Assembly: GCA_900544645.1 (NCBI GenBank)
Contig: UQWG01000003.1
Location: 30,861-94,860 of the forward strand
Length of the DNA: 64,000 bases
Direction: 5' to 3'
Source: an uncultured Collinsella sp.
Lineage (GTDB): Bacteria > Actinomycetota > Coriobacteriia > Coriobacteriales > Coriobacteriaceae
Below are positions 17,562 to 33,641 of the stretch, piece by piece. Below the pieces are notes generated by a model. It was not told the DNA's origin, searched no databases, and was given only the letters and a program-made list of their open reading frames with translations. Position numbers and translations under genes: made by a program. Within the stretch, counting starts at the first letter, position 1; every line of letters starts with the position of its first letter.

Positions 17562-18338
17562 ATGGATTCTCGTTTAACGATAGTCGACGTAACCGGATCG
17601 ACCAACGATGACCTGCTCGAAGCAGGAAAACAGGGAGCGCCGCACGGCACAGGACTTGCCGCTCGGGCTCAAACAGCAGGGCGCGGCCGGCGCGGCCACA
17701 AGTGGGATTCAACCGCCGGCAACCTATTGCTTTCGATTGTCCTGCGTCCATGCGTTAATCCCGCAAAGTACTCTGGTCTTGCCGCCGTCAGCGGCCTAGC
17801 GGTGCTCGAAGCACTCGAAAAGCAGGGTCTTGCAAACGAGATTCGCCTTAAATGGCCCAACGACCTGGTCGCGCGAGGACGCAAGCTCGGCGGCATTCTG
17901 GTCGAGGCCGCACGCGATAACGAAGGCAGCCCCTTTGCGGTCTGTGGCATCGGCGTCAACGTGAACTATGTGCCCGCGGAGGTTCCCGATGGCGGCCTGC
18001 CCGCAATCGGTCTCTCGGATCTCAACGAGAACGTTCCCGCCGTCGATGTGCTACTCAAACAGGTCTATCACGCAGTCGTGAACGCTGTAGATGCGTGGGC
18101 AGAACGCCTCAACGCCATGGAAGAAGACGCCGGACCGCTCGCGCCCGTCCACGATGATTATGTAGCTCACCTCAATTGGATAGGGGAAACCGTTTTCGCC
18201 CGTTCCCCTGTCGGTGACGAGCTGGCACGCGGCATCTTTCAAACGGTCGACGACTTTGGTCGCGCGTATATCGAAACGGAAGACGGCTTGCGATCCTTCC
18301 ATTTTGAGGAGGCATCGCTGCGCCCCTTGAGCGAATAG
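17562..18338 (+). CDS. birA: Biotin-[acetyl-CoA-carboxylase] ligase, no HTH domain
   Basis: 258 residues, class I biotin protein ligase. The biotinyl-AMP loop GRGRRGHKW (~41-49), the KWPNDL motif (~97) and GGILVEA (~112) are present, and the SH3-like C-terminal domain follows. It lacks the N-terminal DNA-binding domain of bifunctional BirA, so it is not expected to repress bio genes. It is divergent from the fab/acc operon and presumably biotinylates AccB. AGGAGG lies rather far (about 12 bases) from the ATG. Confidence 0.93.
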   Translation: MDSRLTIVDVTGSTNDDLLEAGKQGAPHGTGLAARAQTAGRGRRGHKWDSTAGNLLLSIVLRPCVNPAKYSGLAAVSGLAVLEALEKQGLANEIRLKWPNDLVARGRKLGGILVEAARDNEGSPFAVCGIGVNVNYVPAEVPDGGLPAIGLSDLNENVPAVDVLLKQVYHAVVNAVDAWAERLNAMEEDAGPLAPVHDDYVAHLNWIGETVFARSPVGDELARGIFQTVDDFGRAYIETEDGLRSFHFEEASLRPLSE

Positions 18339-18395
18339 GGCGCCGCAGCCACCTACTCGCCAGCATTGCCCGACAGTCCAAACCACGATTCAAAA

Positions 18396-18434
18396 CAAAA
18401 AGGCCCCGCTACCGTAACGGCAGCGGGGCCCTTT
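18396..18434. terminator. Bidirectional terminator between birA and rpsJ
   Basis: AAGGCCCCGCTACCG / CGGCAGCGGGGCC-TT stem with a short loop. On the minus strand it is followed by TTTTTGTTTTG, and on the plus strand by CTTTAAG. It is placed 19 bp after the rpsJ stop and about 60 bp after birA, terminating the str-type operon strongly and birA less strongly. Confidence 0.85.
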
Positions 18435-18453
18435 AAGCTAAGAGCGATATCGC

Positions 18454-18762
18454 TTAGAGCTTGATGTCGATGTCGACGCCAGCGGGGAGGTCGAGACGCA
18501 TGAGCGAATCAACGGTGCCCGAGGTGGGGTCGAGGATGTCGATGAGGCGCTTATGGGTGCGCATCTCGAACTGCTCACGGGAGTCCTTGTTCACGTGCGG
18601 CGAGCGGATAACCGTGTACAGGTTGCGCTCGGTGGGCAGGGGGACAGGACCGGAAACGCGAGCGCCGGTCTTCTGAGCGGTCTCGACGATGAGCTTCGCG
18701 GACTGATCGACGACCTCGTGATCATAGCCCTTGAGGCGAATGCGGATCTTCTGGGTAGCCAA
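18454..18762 (-). CDS. rpsJ: 30S ribosomal protein S10
   Basis: 102 residues, S10/NusE. It begins MATQKIRIRLKGYDHEVVD and carries RVSGPVPLPTE, the SPHVNKDSREQFE-RTHKRLIDI loop and the C-terminal V-I-K-L end. S10 also pairs with NusB in antitermination. Normally it heads the rplC operon; here it closes rpsL-rpsG-fusA and is followed by a terminator, with 14 kb of other genes before rplC. Confidence 0.97.
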   Translation of the reverse strand: MATQKIRIRLKGYDHEVVDQSAKLIVETAQKTGARVSGPVPLPTERNLYTVIRSPHVNKDSREQFEMRTHKRLIDILDPTSGTVDSLMRLDLPAGVDIDIKL

Positions 18763-18822
18763 CTTAAACCTCCAAAGAGTGCGAGAGATGTTCTCGCGGA
18801 TTACGTAACAGGGAGCTCGAAC

Positions 18823-20922
18823 TTAAGCGTTCTTGCTCATGACCTCGTCCACGATGGACTTGGGCGCGGGCTCATAAGAGTCGAACTGCATCGTGTAGGA
18901 TGCACGGCCCTGGGTCTGGGAGCGAAGGTCGGTAGCGTAACCGAACATCTCGCCCAGCGGCACCTTGGCACGGATGAGCTTGCTGTTCTTGCGATCCTCC
19001 ATGCCCTCGATCTTGCCGCGGCGACCGGAGAGGTTGCCCATAACGTCGCCCATGTACTGCTCGGGGGTCTCGACCTCGACAGCCATGATCGGCTCGAGCA
19101 GCTGCGGATCGGACTTCTTGAGGGCGTCCTTGATAGCCATGGAACCGGCGATCTTGAAGGCGGCCTCGGAGGAGTCGACCTCGTGGTAAGAACCGTCGAA
19201 CAGGGTGACCTTAACGTCGAGGACCGGGAAGCCGGCGATAACACCGGTGTTCAGGGCCTCCTGGATGCCCTTGTCGATGGACGGGATGTACTCCTTGGGC
19301 ACGACGCCGCCGACGATAGCGTTGACGAACTCGTAGCCGAAGCCCTCCTCCATCTTCTCGAGCTTGATGACAGCGTGGCCGTACTGACCGCGACCGCCGG
19401 ACTGACGGACGAACTTGCCCTCAGCCTTCTCGACGTCGTGACCAGCGGTCTCGCGGTAGGCAACCTGGGGCTTACCGACGTTAGCGTCAACCTTGAACTC
19501 GCGGAGCAGACGGTCGACGATGATCTCGAGGTGCAGCTCGCCCATGCCGGCGATGATGGTCTGGCCGGTCTCGTGGTTGGTGGACACCTGGAAGGTCGGG
19601 TCCTCCTCGGCGAGCTTGGTCAGAGCCAGGGACATCTTGTCCTGCTCGGCCTTGGTCTTGGGCTCGATAGCAACGTCGATAACGGGCTTAGCGAACTCGA
19701 TCTTCTCGAGGACGATCTCCTTGCCCTCGGCGCACAGGGTGTCACCGGTGGTGGAGTTCTTGAAGCCGACGCAAGCGACGATGTCGCCAGCGGCAGCGTC
19801 GTCACGGTCGATACGCTCGGCGGCGTTCATCTCGAGGATGCGGCCGAGGCGCTCGCGCTGACCGTTGGAAGCGTTGACCACGTAGGAGCCGGACTCGGCG
19901 CGGCCGGAGTAAACGCGGACATAGGTGAGCTTACCGACGAACGGGTCGGTCATGATCTTGAAGACCAGGCCGGAGAAGGGCTCGTCGAAGGAAGGATGAC
20001 GCTGGATCTCCTCGCCGGTGTCCGGATCGGTACCGGTGACGGCCTCAACGTCGAGCGGGCTGGGCAGGTAGTCGACGACAGCGTCGAGCAGCTCCTGGAC
20101 GCCCTTGTTCTTGTAGGCGGAGCCCACGAAGACGAGGTTGAGCTCGTTGGCCAGAACGCCCTTGCGCAGAGCAGCCTTGAGCTCCTCGACGGTGAAGTCC
20201 TCCTCCATGAGGATCTTCTCCATGAGCTCGTCGTCAAAGCTGGCAGCAGCGTCAAGGAGCTCCTCGCGCTTGGTGGCAGCGATGTCGGCAAACTCAGCCG
20301 GGATCTCGTCCATCGGCTCGGGGTAGGTCATACCCTTCTCGTCGGCCTTGAAGTCCCATGCAGTCATGGTGACCAGGTCGATGACGCCCCAGAAGTTGTC
20401 CTCGGCGCCCATCGGGACCTGAGCGGCCACGGCGTTAGCGTCGAGACGATCCTTCATGGTCTCGATAGCGTTGAAGAAGTCAGCGCCCACGCGGTCATAC
20501 TTGTTGATGAAGGCGATGCGGGGGACGTTGAAGGTGGAAGCCTGACGCCAAACGGTCTCAGACTGGGGCTGGACGCCGGCAACGGCGTCGAAGACGGCGA
20601 CAGCGCCATCGAGGACGCGCAGGCAGCGCTCGACCTCGGCGGTGAAGTCAACGTGGCCCGGGGTGTCGATGATCTGGATGCGGTAGTCCTTACCGTCCTT
20701 GTTCCAGAAGCACGTGGTAGCAGCGGAGGTAATGGTTACGCCGCGCTCCTGCTCCTGAACCATCCAGTCCATGGTGGCAGCGCCCTCATGGACCTCACCG
20801 ATCTTGTGGGTCTTACCGGTGTAGTAAAGAATACGCTCGGTCGTGGTGGTCTTACCGGCATCGATGTGGGCCATGATGCCGATGTTACGGGTATCGGAAA
20901 GCTTGTACTTAGGCTTAGCCAT
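18823..20922 (-). CDS. fusA: Elongation factor G
   Basis: 699 residues, the translocase GTPase. G1 is AHIDAGKTTTTERIL (~18-32), G3 is DTPGHVDFT, G4 is NKYDR (NKxD). Domains II-V, including the GGRGQYGHAV domain IV segment and the C-terminal RSQTQGRAS--M-F--Y--, are intact. It sits between rpsG and rpsJ in a classical str operon that has no tuf gene; tuf is at 62.7 kb. Confidence 0.98.
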   Translation of the reverse strand: MAKPKYKLSDTRNIGIMAHIDAGKTTTTERILYYTGKTHKIGEVHEGAATMDWMVQEQERGVTITSAATTCFWNKDGKDYRIQIIDTPGHVDFTAEVERCLRVLDGAVAVFDAVAGVQPQSETVWRQASTFNVPRIAFINKYDRVGADFFNAIETMKDRLDANAVAAQVPMGAEDNFWGVIDLVTMTAWDFKADEKGMTYPEPMDEIPAEFADIAATKREELLDAAASFDDELMEKILMEEDFTVEELKAALRKGVLANELNLVFVGSAYKNKGVQELLDAVVDYLPSPLDVEAVTGTDPDTGEEIQRHPSFDEPFSGLVFKIMTDPFVGKLTYVRVYSGRAESGSYVVNASNGQRERLGRILEMNAAERIDRDDAAAGDIVACVGFKNSTTGDTLCAEGKEIVLEKIEFAKPVIDVAIEPKTKAEQDKMSLALTKLAEEDPTFQVSTNHETGQTIIAGMGELHLEIIVDRLLREFKVDANVGKPQVAYRETAGHDVEKAEGKFVRQSGGRGQYGHAVIKLEKMEEGFGYEFVNAIVGGVVPKEYIPSIDKGIQEALNTGVIAGFPVLDVKVTLFDGSYHEVDSSEAAFKIAGSMAIKDALKKSDPQLLEPIMAVEVETPEQYMGDVMGNLSGRRGKIEGMEDRKNSKLIRAKVPLGEMFGYATDLRSQTQGRASYTMQFDSYEPAPKSIVDEVMSKNA

Positions 20923-20941
20923 GTTAGTTCCTTACCTTAAC

Positions 20942-21415
20942 TTACCAACGATAGTGAGAGAACGCGCGGTTGGCCTCGGCCATCTTGAAGACGTCCTCAC
21001 GCTTCTTGACGGAAGCGCCCAGGCCGTTGGAAGCGTCGAGGATCTCGTTGGCGAGACGCTCGGCCATGGTCTTCTCCTTGCGAGCGCGGGAGAAGTTGAC
21101 GATCCAGCGGATACCCAGAGCGGTGGAACGACGGGAGTTGACCTCCATCGGGACCTGATAGGTAGCGCCACCGACACGCTTGGGCTTAACCTCGAGCGTG
21201 GGCTTGACGTTGTCCATAGCCTTCTTGAAGGTAGCAAGAGCGTCGCCACCCTCGGACTTCTCGGCAACGATCTCGAAAGCGGTGTAAACGATGCGCTCAG
21301 CGGTGGCCTTCTTGCCGTCAAGAAGGACCTTGTTGATGAGCTGAGTCACCAGGCGGTTGTTGTAAACGGCGTCAGGCTGAACCTCACGACGATTAGCTGC
21401 TGCACGACGCGGCAT
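20942..21415 (-). CDS. rpsG: 30S ribosomal protein S7
   Basis: 157 residues, S7, which nucleates the 30S head and in E. coli represses the str operon. It begins MPRRAAANRREVQPDAVYNN and keeps the RRSTALGIRWIV and C-terminal KREDV-KMAEAN-AFSHYRW segments. It lies 19 bp before fusA and 73 bp after rpsL. Confidence 0.98.
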   Translation of the reverse strand: MPRRAAANRREVQPDAVYNNRLVTQLINKVLLDGKKATAERIVYTAFEIVAEKSEGGDALATFKKAMDNVKPTLEVKPKRVGGATYQVPMEVNSRRSTALGIRWIVNFSRARKEKTMAERLANEILDASNGLGASVKKREDVFKMAEANRAFSHYRW

Positions 21416-21488
21416 GTGAAATCTCCTTAAGTGTCTACCGTGCGGCGCTTAGGCGGCACACGGCCAAAGTATCAAAACGTTATCTGGC

Positions 21489-21866
21489 TTATTTAGCCTT
21501 GGGGCGCTTAGCACCGTACTTGGAACGAGCCTGCATACGGTTCTGGACCGGAGCAGCGTCGTAGGCGCCACGGATGACGTGATAACGGACACCAGGGAGG
21601 TCACGGACACGACCGCCGCGGACGAGCACGATGGAGTGCTCCTGCAGGTTGTGGCCCTCACCCGGGATGTAAGCAGTAACTTCGATGCCGTTGACAAGGC
21701 GAACACGGGCAACCTTACGAAGAGCCGAGTTCGGCTTCTTGGGGCTCGTGGTGAAGACGCGGGTGCACACGCCGCGCTTCTGGGAGTTGTGCTGCAGAGC
21801 AGCGTTCTTGGACTTCTTGGGCACGGAACGACGGCCCTGGCGAACCAGCTGGTTAATAGTAGGCAA
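21489..21866 (-). CDS. rpsL: 30S ribosomal protein S12
   Basis: 125 residues, S12, the decoding-centre protein altered in streptomycin resistance. The key lysines are wild-type: KKPNSALRKVAR (Lys ~43 equivalent) and GRVRDLPGVRYHV (with the second lysine position occupied by Arg-Val as written). The start MPTINQLVRQGR is canonical. It is the first gene of rpsL-rpsG-fusA-rpsJ. Confidence 0.97.
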   Translation of the reverse strand: MPTINQLVRQGRRSVPKKSKNAALQHNSQKRGVCTRVFTTSPKKPNSALRKVARVRLVNGIEVTAYIPGEGHNLQEHSIVLVRGGRVRDLPGVRYHVIRGAYDAAPVQNRMQARSKYGAKRPKAK

Positions 21867-21959
21867 AGCGTACTCCTTCTCGAATGATTCCAGCTTTCTG
21901 TAAAGTGCAACGGCTTGAATCGAGGGGTCAGCATCCCCCTACGAAACACGCAGTTCGAT

Positions 21960-22012
21960 AGGATACGTGGCGTTAGCTGTGTCGTCAACAGACCACGCTG
22001 CCGGGCGTATCC
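21960..22012 (-). promoter_or_regulatory. rpsL promoter with upstream GGATACGCCCG motif
   Basis: On the minus strand TTGACG (21988-21983), a 17-bp spacer and TATCCT (21965-21960) form a plausible sigma-70 promoter about 95 bp before rpsL. Just upstream of it, GGATACGCCCG (22012-22002) repeats the block found before rplC and rplB. The arrangement suggests an activator site or a stringently controlled second promoter, since TATTTTA directly precedes the motif. Confidence 0.55.
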
Positions 22013-22071
22013 TAAAATACCCACATTTCCGCAAAGCCTACACAAAAGGAATCCCCTTCTGTGCGCGTGGG

Positions 22072-22212
22072 CGGATTCCCGGGCCGGGCGGCACAGGGGT
22101 TAAGTTTGCTGCTCTGCAGTCCTGGCTCGCACGGAGGCCACATTAAGTGGCCTCCGGCTCGTGCGGAACTCGCGACAAACTTAACCCCTGTGCCGCCCGG
22201 TCCGGGAATCCG
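22072..22212. repeat. Long inverted-repeat element, copy 2
   Basis: Arms 22072-22108 and 22176-22212 pair over 37 bp with one G-T wobble. The 67-bp core (22109-22175) is the same length as in copy 1 and differs mainly in its paired positions. Its central hairpin is GGAGGCCAC-ATTAA-GTGGCCTCC, closed by CGCAC/GTGCG with GGCTC bulged. The arms differ from those of copies 1 and 3 yet remain self-complementary. The element lies between the putative anti-sigma terminator and the rpsL promoter. Confidence 0.9.
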
Positions 22213-22235
22213 ACGTGCTCGTCGGGGCAACGTTC

Positions 22236-22289
22236 CCTGCCAAAAAGGGACAGGTTTATTTTGGTCGCTTTTATCTGGGAAAACGCCAC
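22236..22289. repeat. GGGACAG-family repeat, copy related to that at 55866
   Basis: Contains CCTGCCAAAAAGGGACAGG followed by TTTATTTTGGTCGCTTTTATCTGGGAAAACGCCA. The copy at 55866 matches it almost base for base, except that the closing arm here is mutated (GGTCGC instead of GGTAGG), so the hairpin is degraded. It lies immediately next to long-element copy 2. Confidence 0.7.
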
Positions 22290-22372
22290 TCTTCACGGTG
22301 ATCCGCATCCATTTGCTACGTTCTTCCGAGAATCAGACGAATAACGTCCAATCCACTCGTCCATATAACGCT

Positions 22373-22404
22373 AAAAAGGCCGCTTCCCCCCTTGGGAAGC
22401 GGCC
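22373..22404 (-). terminator. Terminator after the putative anti-sigma gene
   Basis: GGGCCGCTTCCC / GGGAAGCGGCC stem, followed on the minus strand by TTTTTAGCG. It lies 7 bp after the stop codon at 22411, ending the ECF/anti-sigma unit. Confidence 0.85.
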
Positions 22405-22410
22405 CAGACT

Positions 22411-23487
22411 TTACGAATAAACGATGGTAAAGGGTACTTCTGTTTCGGTCTCTCCTGTTGATGTGTACCTCGTGCCCTCAAGGGTTACCGAGACCACTTG
22501 ATCGACATTGATCAGTTTTGTCGGCACCGAGATGTTCTCTCCGCTATTGCGCGTCAGCGAGACATATAAATTGTACGCGCCCGCAGCATCATCTTCGATA
22601 ATCTGCTCCGATCCATCCTTGTAGGTAACGGTCAACTTTTTCGTGACTGCGTCAATGCCCAGATCATCGATGTGTGTCTGGATAGAAAACGGGCTGATCT
22701 CGAGAGGCGAGTCATCGGAGCGGAGTTCCTTTGTATCGACGTACGCTCCAACGCTAAACTCGGGCGTCGATGCCTCGAACGGCTTCGCATCCTCGCCTTC
22801 GCCCTCAGTCCAGCAGATATTCCAGGTGACCGCATGTCCCAAATCTCGCTCGCGATCCCACGAGGCAAAGTACATCGTGCCATTAATGACCGTGTCGCTT
22901 GATATGTCCTTATCAATTGTGCAGCGTGTGTCAGCCCATTCCTCGCCGAAGTTCATACCGGGCGTACCGATGCCTCGCTCTTCTTCACTATAGAGAACAA
23001 GTTCGCCAGTCTCTGCTGCTGGCTTGTAGTAGTTAACGCCATTTGGATTGGATAGCGTAAACGTCACGGCACCGCAACCGTTTTTATCGATAGCCATATC
23101 ATGAATGTCGAGTGTATAGCCGTTGCCCTCGACGGACAGATTGACCTTCTGTACTGAACCCTCCAAGCTTTGGGGCGCGATACCATCACCAAACTCTCTG
23201 GTGTAGGTATATTTAGTCCCCGACGAGCCACCTTGAGTCCAGGTAATGGACTCTCCGTTGCCATGGTTTCCCCAGGCAGAGGCAAAATAACTGGAATTGA
23301 CGACGGCGTAGGCGACCCCTCCGGTCGCCAGCACTCCGGCAAGGCATCCGATCACGGCAACATACAGAGGCTTCGCGTGACCCTTTCGGCGAAGCGGCTC
23401 ACCAGCAGCGGCATAAAGAACACGGTCAGCAAGATCGCTATCGGCTTGGACGGACTCGAAGGCCTGCTTGATTTGGTTGGATTTCAC
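22411..23487 (-). CDS. Putative membrane-anchored anti-sigma factor
   Basis: 358 residues with one hydrophobic segment at about 41-63 (VAVIGCLAGVLATGGVAYAVV), a short charged cytoplasmic N-terminus and a large extracytoplasmic part rich in beta-type and polar sequence. The N-terminal 40 residues have no ZAS zinc motif. Its 5' end overlaps the ECF sigma gene by 50 bp, an arrangement typical of sigma/anti-sigma pairs; similar proteins with an extracellular DUF4179-like region occur next to ECF factors in Firmicutes. The function is inferred from context. Confidence 0.65.
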   Translation of the reverse strand: MKSNQIKQAFESVQADSDLADRVLYAAAGEPLRRKGHAKPLYVAVIGCLAGVLATGGVAYAVVNSSYFASAWGNHGNGESITWTQGGSSGTKYTYTREFGDGIAPQSLEGSVQKVNLSVEGNGYTLDIHDMAIDKNGCGAVTFTLSNPNGVNYYKPAAETGELVLYSEEERGIGTPGMNFGEEWADTRCTIDKDISSDTVINGTMYFASWDRERDLGHAVTWNICWTEGEGEDAKPFEASTPEFSVGAYVDTKELRSDDSPLEISPFSIQTHIDDLGIDAVTKKLTVTYKDGSEQIIEDDAAGAYNLYVSLTRNSGENISVPTKLINVDQVVSVTLEGTRYTSTGETETEVPFTIVYS

Positions 23488-23956
23488 GGTCGCCCTCCTC
23501 TAGGATGAACTTGAGTTTCGATCTGCCGCGAGCTAAACGCGTTCGAACGGTCGCGGCTGGTACGTGCAGCAACTCGGCAATCTCTGAAGTCGAGAAGCCC
23601 AGATAGTAATAGAGCACGATGGGGATACGGAATCGTTCCGGAAGCCGCATGACATCTGACAGGACGGCCTTGGTCTCATCCTGCGCTGTCGAAAGCGACT
23701 CGGCCAGGTTCTCAATATCCTCCACACGCCTCCATGGCTTTCGAAAGAGCGATTTGCATTCATTGATCGTGACCCGGATAAGCCATCGACGAAGATGTTC
23801 CCAACTTTCAAAGTTTCCATCGCTTTTAAGCAACTTAAGAAAGACGTCTTGAGCAACATCGTCGGCGTCGGCGCGATCACGCAGGTACGTCAACGCGATT
23901 CGAAACACGACATCCCGGTGATCTTCAACCGCCTGTCTAAATGCTTGTTCTTCCAT
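23438..23956 (-). CDS. ECF-type RNA polymerase sigma factor
   Basis: 172 residues. Region 2 spans roughly 10-80: YLRDRADADDVAQDVFLKLL, then the W-EHLRRWLIRVTINECKS box. Region 4 carries LPERFRIPIVLYYYLGFSTSEIAE and an HTH ending AATVRTRLARGRSKLK. The ATG at 23956 is favoured over an upstream GTG because GGGAGG lies five bases before it. It is probably controlled by the overlapping membrane protein. Its target promoters are unknown; none is evident here. Confidence 0.9.
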   Translation of the reverse strand: MEEQAFRQAVEDHRDVVFRIALTYLRDRADADDVAQDVFLKLLKSDGNFESWEHLRRWLIRVTINECKSLFRKPWRRVEDIENLAESLSTAQDETKAVLSDVMRLPERFRIPIVLYYYLGFSTSEIAELLHVPAATVRTRLARGRSKLKFILEEGDREIQPNQAGLRVRPSR

Positions 23957-24050
23957 AATCACCTCCCGGTGACGTTAATAATTCTTGGTGAGGCCCTCAC
24001 CTTAGATACGCTCTTGTCGGGCGAAATGTTTCAAATTCAAGCAGGAAAAA

Positions 24051-24083
24051 CCTACCAAAATAAACCTGTCCCTTTTTGGCAGG
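24051..24083. repeat. GGGACAG-family hairpin, exact reverse copy of 55866-55898
   Basis: CCTACCAAAA / TTTTTGGCAGG arms around TAAACCTGTCCC, flanked by AAAAA and TTTT so that it can act as a terminator in both directions. The 33-bp unit is the exact reverse complement of the one after the ABC transporter operon, 32 kb away. It lies between the rpoC terminator and the ECF gene. Confidence 0.85.
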
Positions 24084-24094
24084 TTTTCTTCAAC

Positions 24095-24131
24095 AAAAAA
24101 GACCCGCTTCCCTGTTGGGAAACGGGTCTTT
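24095..24131 (-). terminator. rpoBC operon terminator
   Basis: AAAGACCCGTTTCCC / GGGAAGCGGGTCTTTTTT on the minus strand with a 4-nt loop, 27 bp after the rpoC stop codon. It is a strong intrinsic terminator. Confidence 0.9.
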
Positions 24132-24157
24132 GGAAGGACGGTTAACGTGCTAGGAAA

Positions 24158-28633
<4,476 letters not shown>

Positions 28634-28639
28634 AGTCAA

Positions 28640-32131
<3,492 letters not shown>

Positions 32132-32204
32132 CAGGTTTTTCCTCCTTCACGGAAATGCTCGGTGGGTTGGCGAGGCATAGCTTCGCCAGTTATCGCAACC
32201 TAAT

Positions 32205-32232
32205 AGTTTATCAGGTACCGACCGTTGGGCAA
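32205..32232 (-). promoter_or_regulatory. Candidate rpoB promoter
   Basis: On the minus strand TTGCCC (32232-32227), a 16-bp spacer and TAAACT (32210-32205), about 75 bp upstream of the rpoB start. Its presence supports rpoBC being transcribed separately from rplJL, which lies beyond galU. Confidence 0.55.
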
Positions 32233-32364
32233 GAAAAGCCTTGACGCGATTGAGTTTTTGGAGTAGCAAAGTTTTTCGACAGAAAACAAGCAGGTAGATG
32301 TATGTGTATCGAACATCTGTTCATATATTTTCTGTGAACAGAGAGCCGGCAATCGCAGCTCTTA

Positions 32365-32398
32365 TAAAAAACGGGCGCGAACCGAGGTCCGCGCCCGT
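32365..32398 (-). terminator. galU terminator
   Basis: ACGGGCGCGGACC / GGTTCGCGCCCGT stem on the minus strand followed by TTTTTTATAAG, 20 bp after the galU stop codon. Confidence 0.88.
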
Positions 32399-32418
32399 AA
32401 ATGTCGATGTCCGAAGGC

Positions 32419-33327
32419 TTACTTGCGCATCAATCCGCCGCGCTCGTCGATGGCGTCCCAGAAGGCGCTGGCAAAGCGAGGATCGCTTGCGGCCATGAGG
32501 GCGTTGGTGGCCATCCAGCCAGAGGGAGTGCCGGTGTCGTAGCCCGACAGCGGGTCGATGACGACGGCATACATGGCCTCACGGTCGAGCGAACGGGCCA
32601 TGGCGTCGGTGAGCTGAATCTCGCCGCCCTTGCCGGCCTGCTGATCTGCCAGCAGGTCCATGACCAGCGGGCTCAGCAGGTAGCGACCGACGATGTACAG
32701 GTTGGACGGAGCCGCCTCGGGAGCGGGCTTCTCGACCAGACCGCCGATACGCCAGACAGCGCCCGGCTCTGCATCGGCAACGTCCTCGGCGCCCTCGAGC
32801 GAACCGACGCGCTCGCCGGCGATAACGCCGTAGCGGCTGACTTCCTCGGGCGAGCAAGCAGCGACGGCGATAACCGAAGCTCCACCGTGCTCCTTGGAAA
32901 CGGCGAGCATCTTGTCGCAGATGTCGCGATTAGGCACAACGTAGTCGCCCAGAAGAACCAGGAAGTTCTCCCCTGCCACGGCGTCGGCAGCAGAGCGGAT
33001 AGCATGGCCGAGGCCCTTGGGCTCGTACTGATAACGGAAGTCGACCGGCATACCGCCAGCGTGGGCGACGGCATCGGCATAGGCGTTCTTGCCGCGCTCG
33101 CGCAGCAGGTTCTCGAGCGAGCGATCGGGCTGGAAGTAGTTCAGTAGCTCGGGCTTACCGGGAGATGTAACGATGATGGCGTCGTCGACTTCCTCGGGGT
33201 CGAGCGCCTCCTCGACGACGTACTGAATGACGGGCTTGTCGAGCACCGGCAGCATCTCTTTGGGCGTGCACTTGGTGCCAGGCAGAAAACGCGTGCCAAG
33301 ACCGGCGGCGGGGATGATTGCCTTCAT
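32419..33327 (-). CDS. galU: UTP-glucose-1-phosphate uridylyltransferase
   Basis: 302 residues. It makes UDP-glucose for cell-surface glycans. The nucleotidyltransferase signature AAGLGTRFLPGTKCTPKEMLP (residues ~6-27), Q-YEPKGLGHA (~100) and the GGEIQLTDA loop (~230) are intact. The start at 33327 gives the canonical MKAIIPAAG; an ATG 28 codons upstream adds unrelated residues. It stands alone between rplL and rpoB with its own promoter and terminator. Confidence 0.95.
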   Translation of the reverse strand: MKAIIPAAGLGTRFLPGTKCTPKEMLPVLDKPVIQYVVEEALDPEEVDDAIIVTSPGKPELLNYFQPDRSLENLLRERGKNAYADAVAHAGGMPVDFRYQYEPKGLGHAIRSAADAVAGENFLVLLGDYVVPNRDICDKMLAVSKEHGGASVIAVAACSPEEVSRYGVIAGERVGSLEGAEDVADAEPGAVWRIGGLVEKPAPEAAPSNLYIVGRYLLSPLVMDLLADQQAGKGGEIQLTDAMARSLDREAMYAVVIDPLSGYDTGTPSGWMATNALMAASDPRFASAFWDAIDERGGLMRK

Positions 33328-33423
33328 GTTATTCAAAGATCCTTTCGCAGGCGCAAAAGCGCCCCATGCGTGCGGCACACAGCCGCAGACCAAATTGCGA
33401 TACCCAAGCATCTTACCGCTGGA

Positions 33424-33451
33424 ACTATATGTCGCTACAAGGCAGAGGCAA
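33424..33451 (-). promoter_or_regulatory. Candidate galU promoter
   Basis: TTGCCT (33451-33446), a 16-bp spacer and TATAGT (33429-33424) on the minus strand, about 97 bp before the galU ATG. The rest of the 313-bp gap between galU and rplL holds only the rplL terminator. Confidence 0.5.
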
Positions 33452-33580
33452 TTCTTCAGCAGGTCAACGCAAATTATTGCTCGAATGGTGCAATTTTATT
33501 GCCCAACGGCAGGGCACCCGATACGACGCAAATCACAGAATATGGCAGTTTGAGCAACCGATGCCGAGGGACCGAAATAC

Positions 33581-33616
33581 AAAAAAGACGGGGCTCGCAA
33601 TGCGAACCCCGTCTTT
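33581..33616 (-). terminator. rplJL operon terminator
   Basis: GACGGGGTTCGC / GCGAGCCCCGTC stem with a short loop followed on the minus strand by TTTTTTGTATTT, 26 bp after the rplL stop codon. Confidence 0.9.
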
Positions 33617-33641
33617 AAAGAAATCTGGCGAGAAAGCCTGA

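Noticed and set aside
17562..18338. birA as a repressor of biotin genes.
   Set aside because: The protein begins directly with the ligase domain and has no helix-turn-helix region.
18553..20940. A ~795-codon plus-strand frame over fusA, and similar frames opposite other ribosomal genes.
   Set aside because: Shadow frames of conserved minus-strand genes; no independent start or homology.
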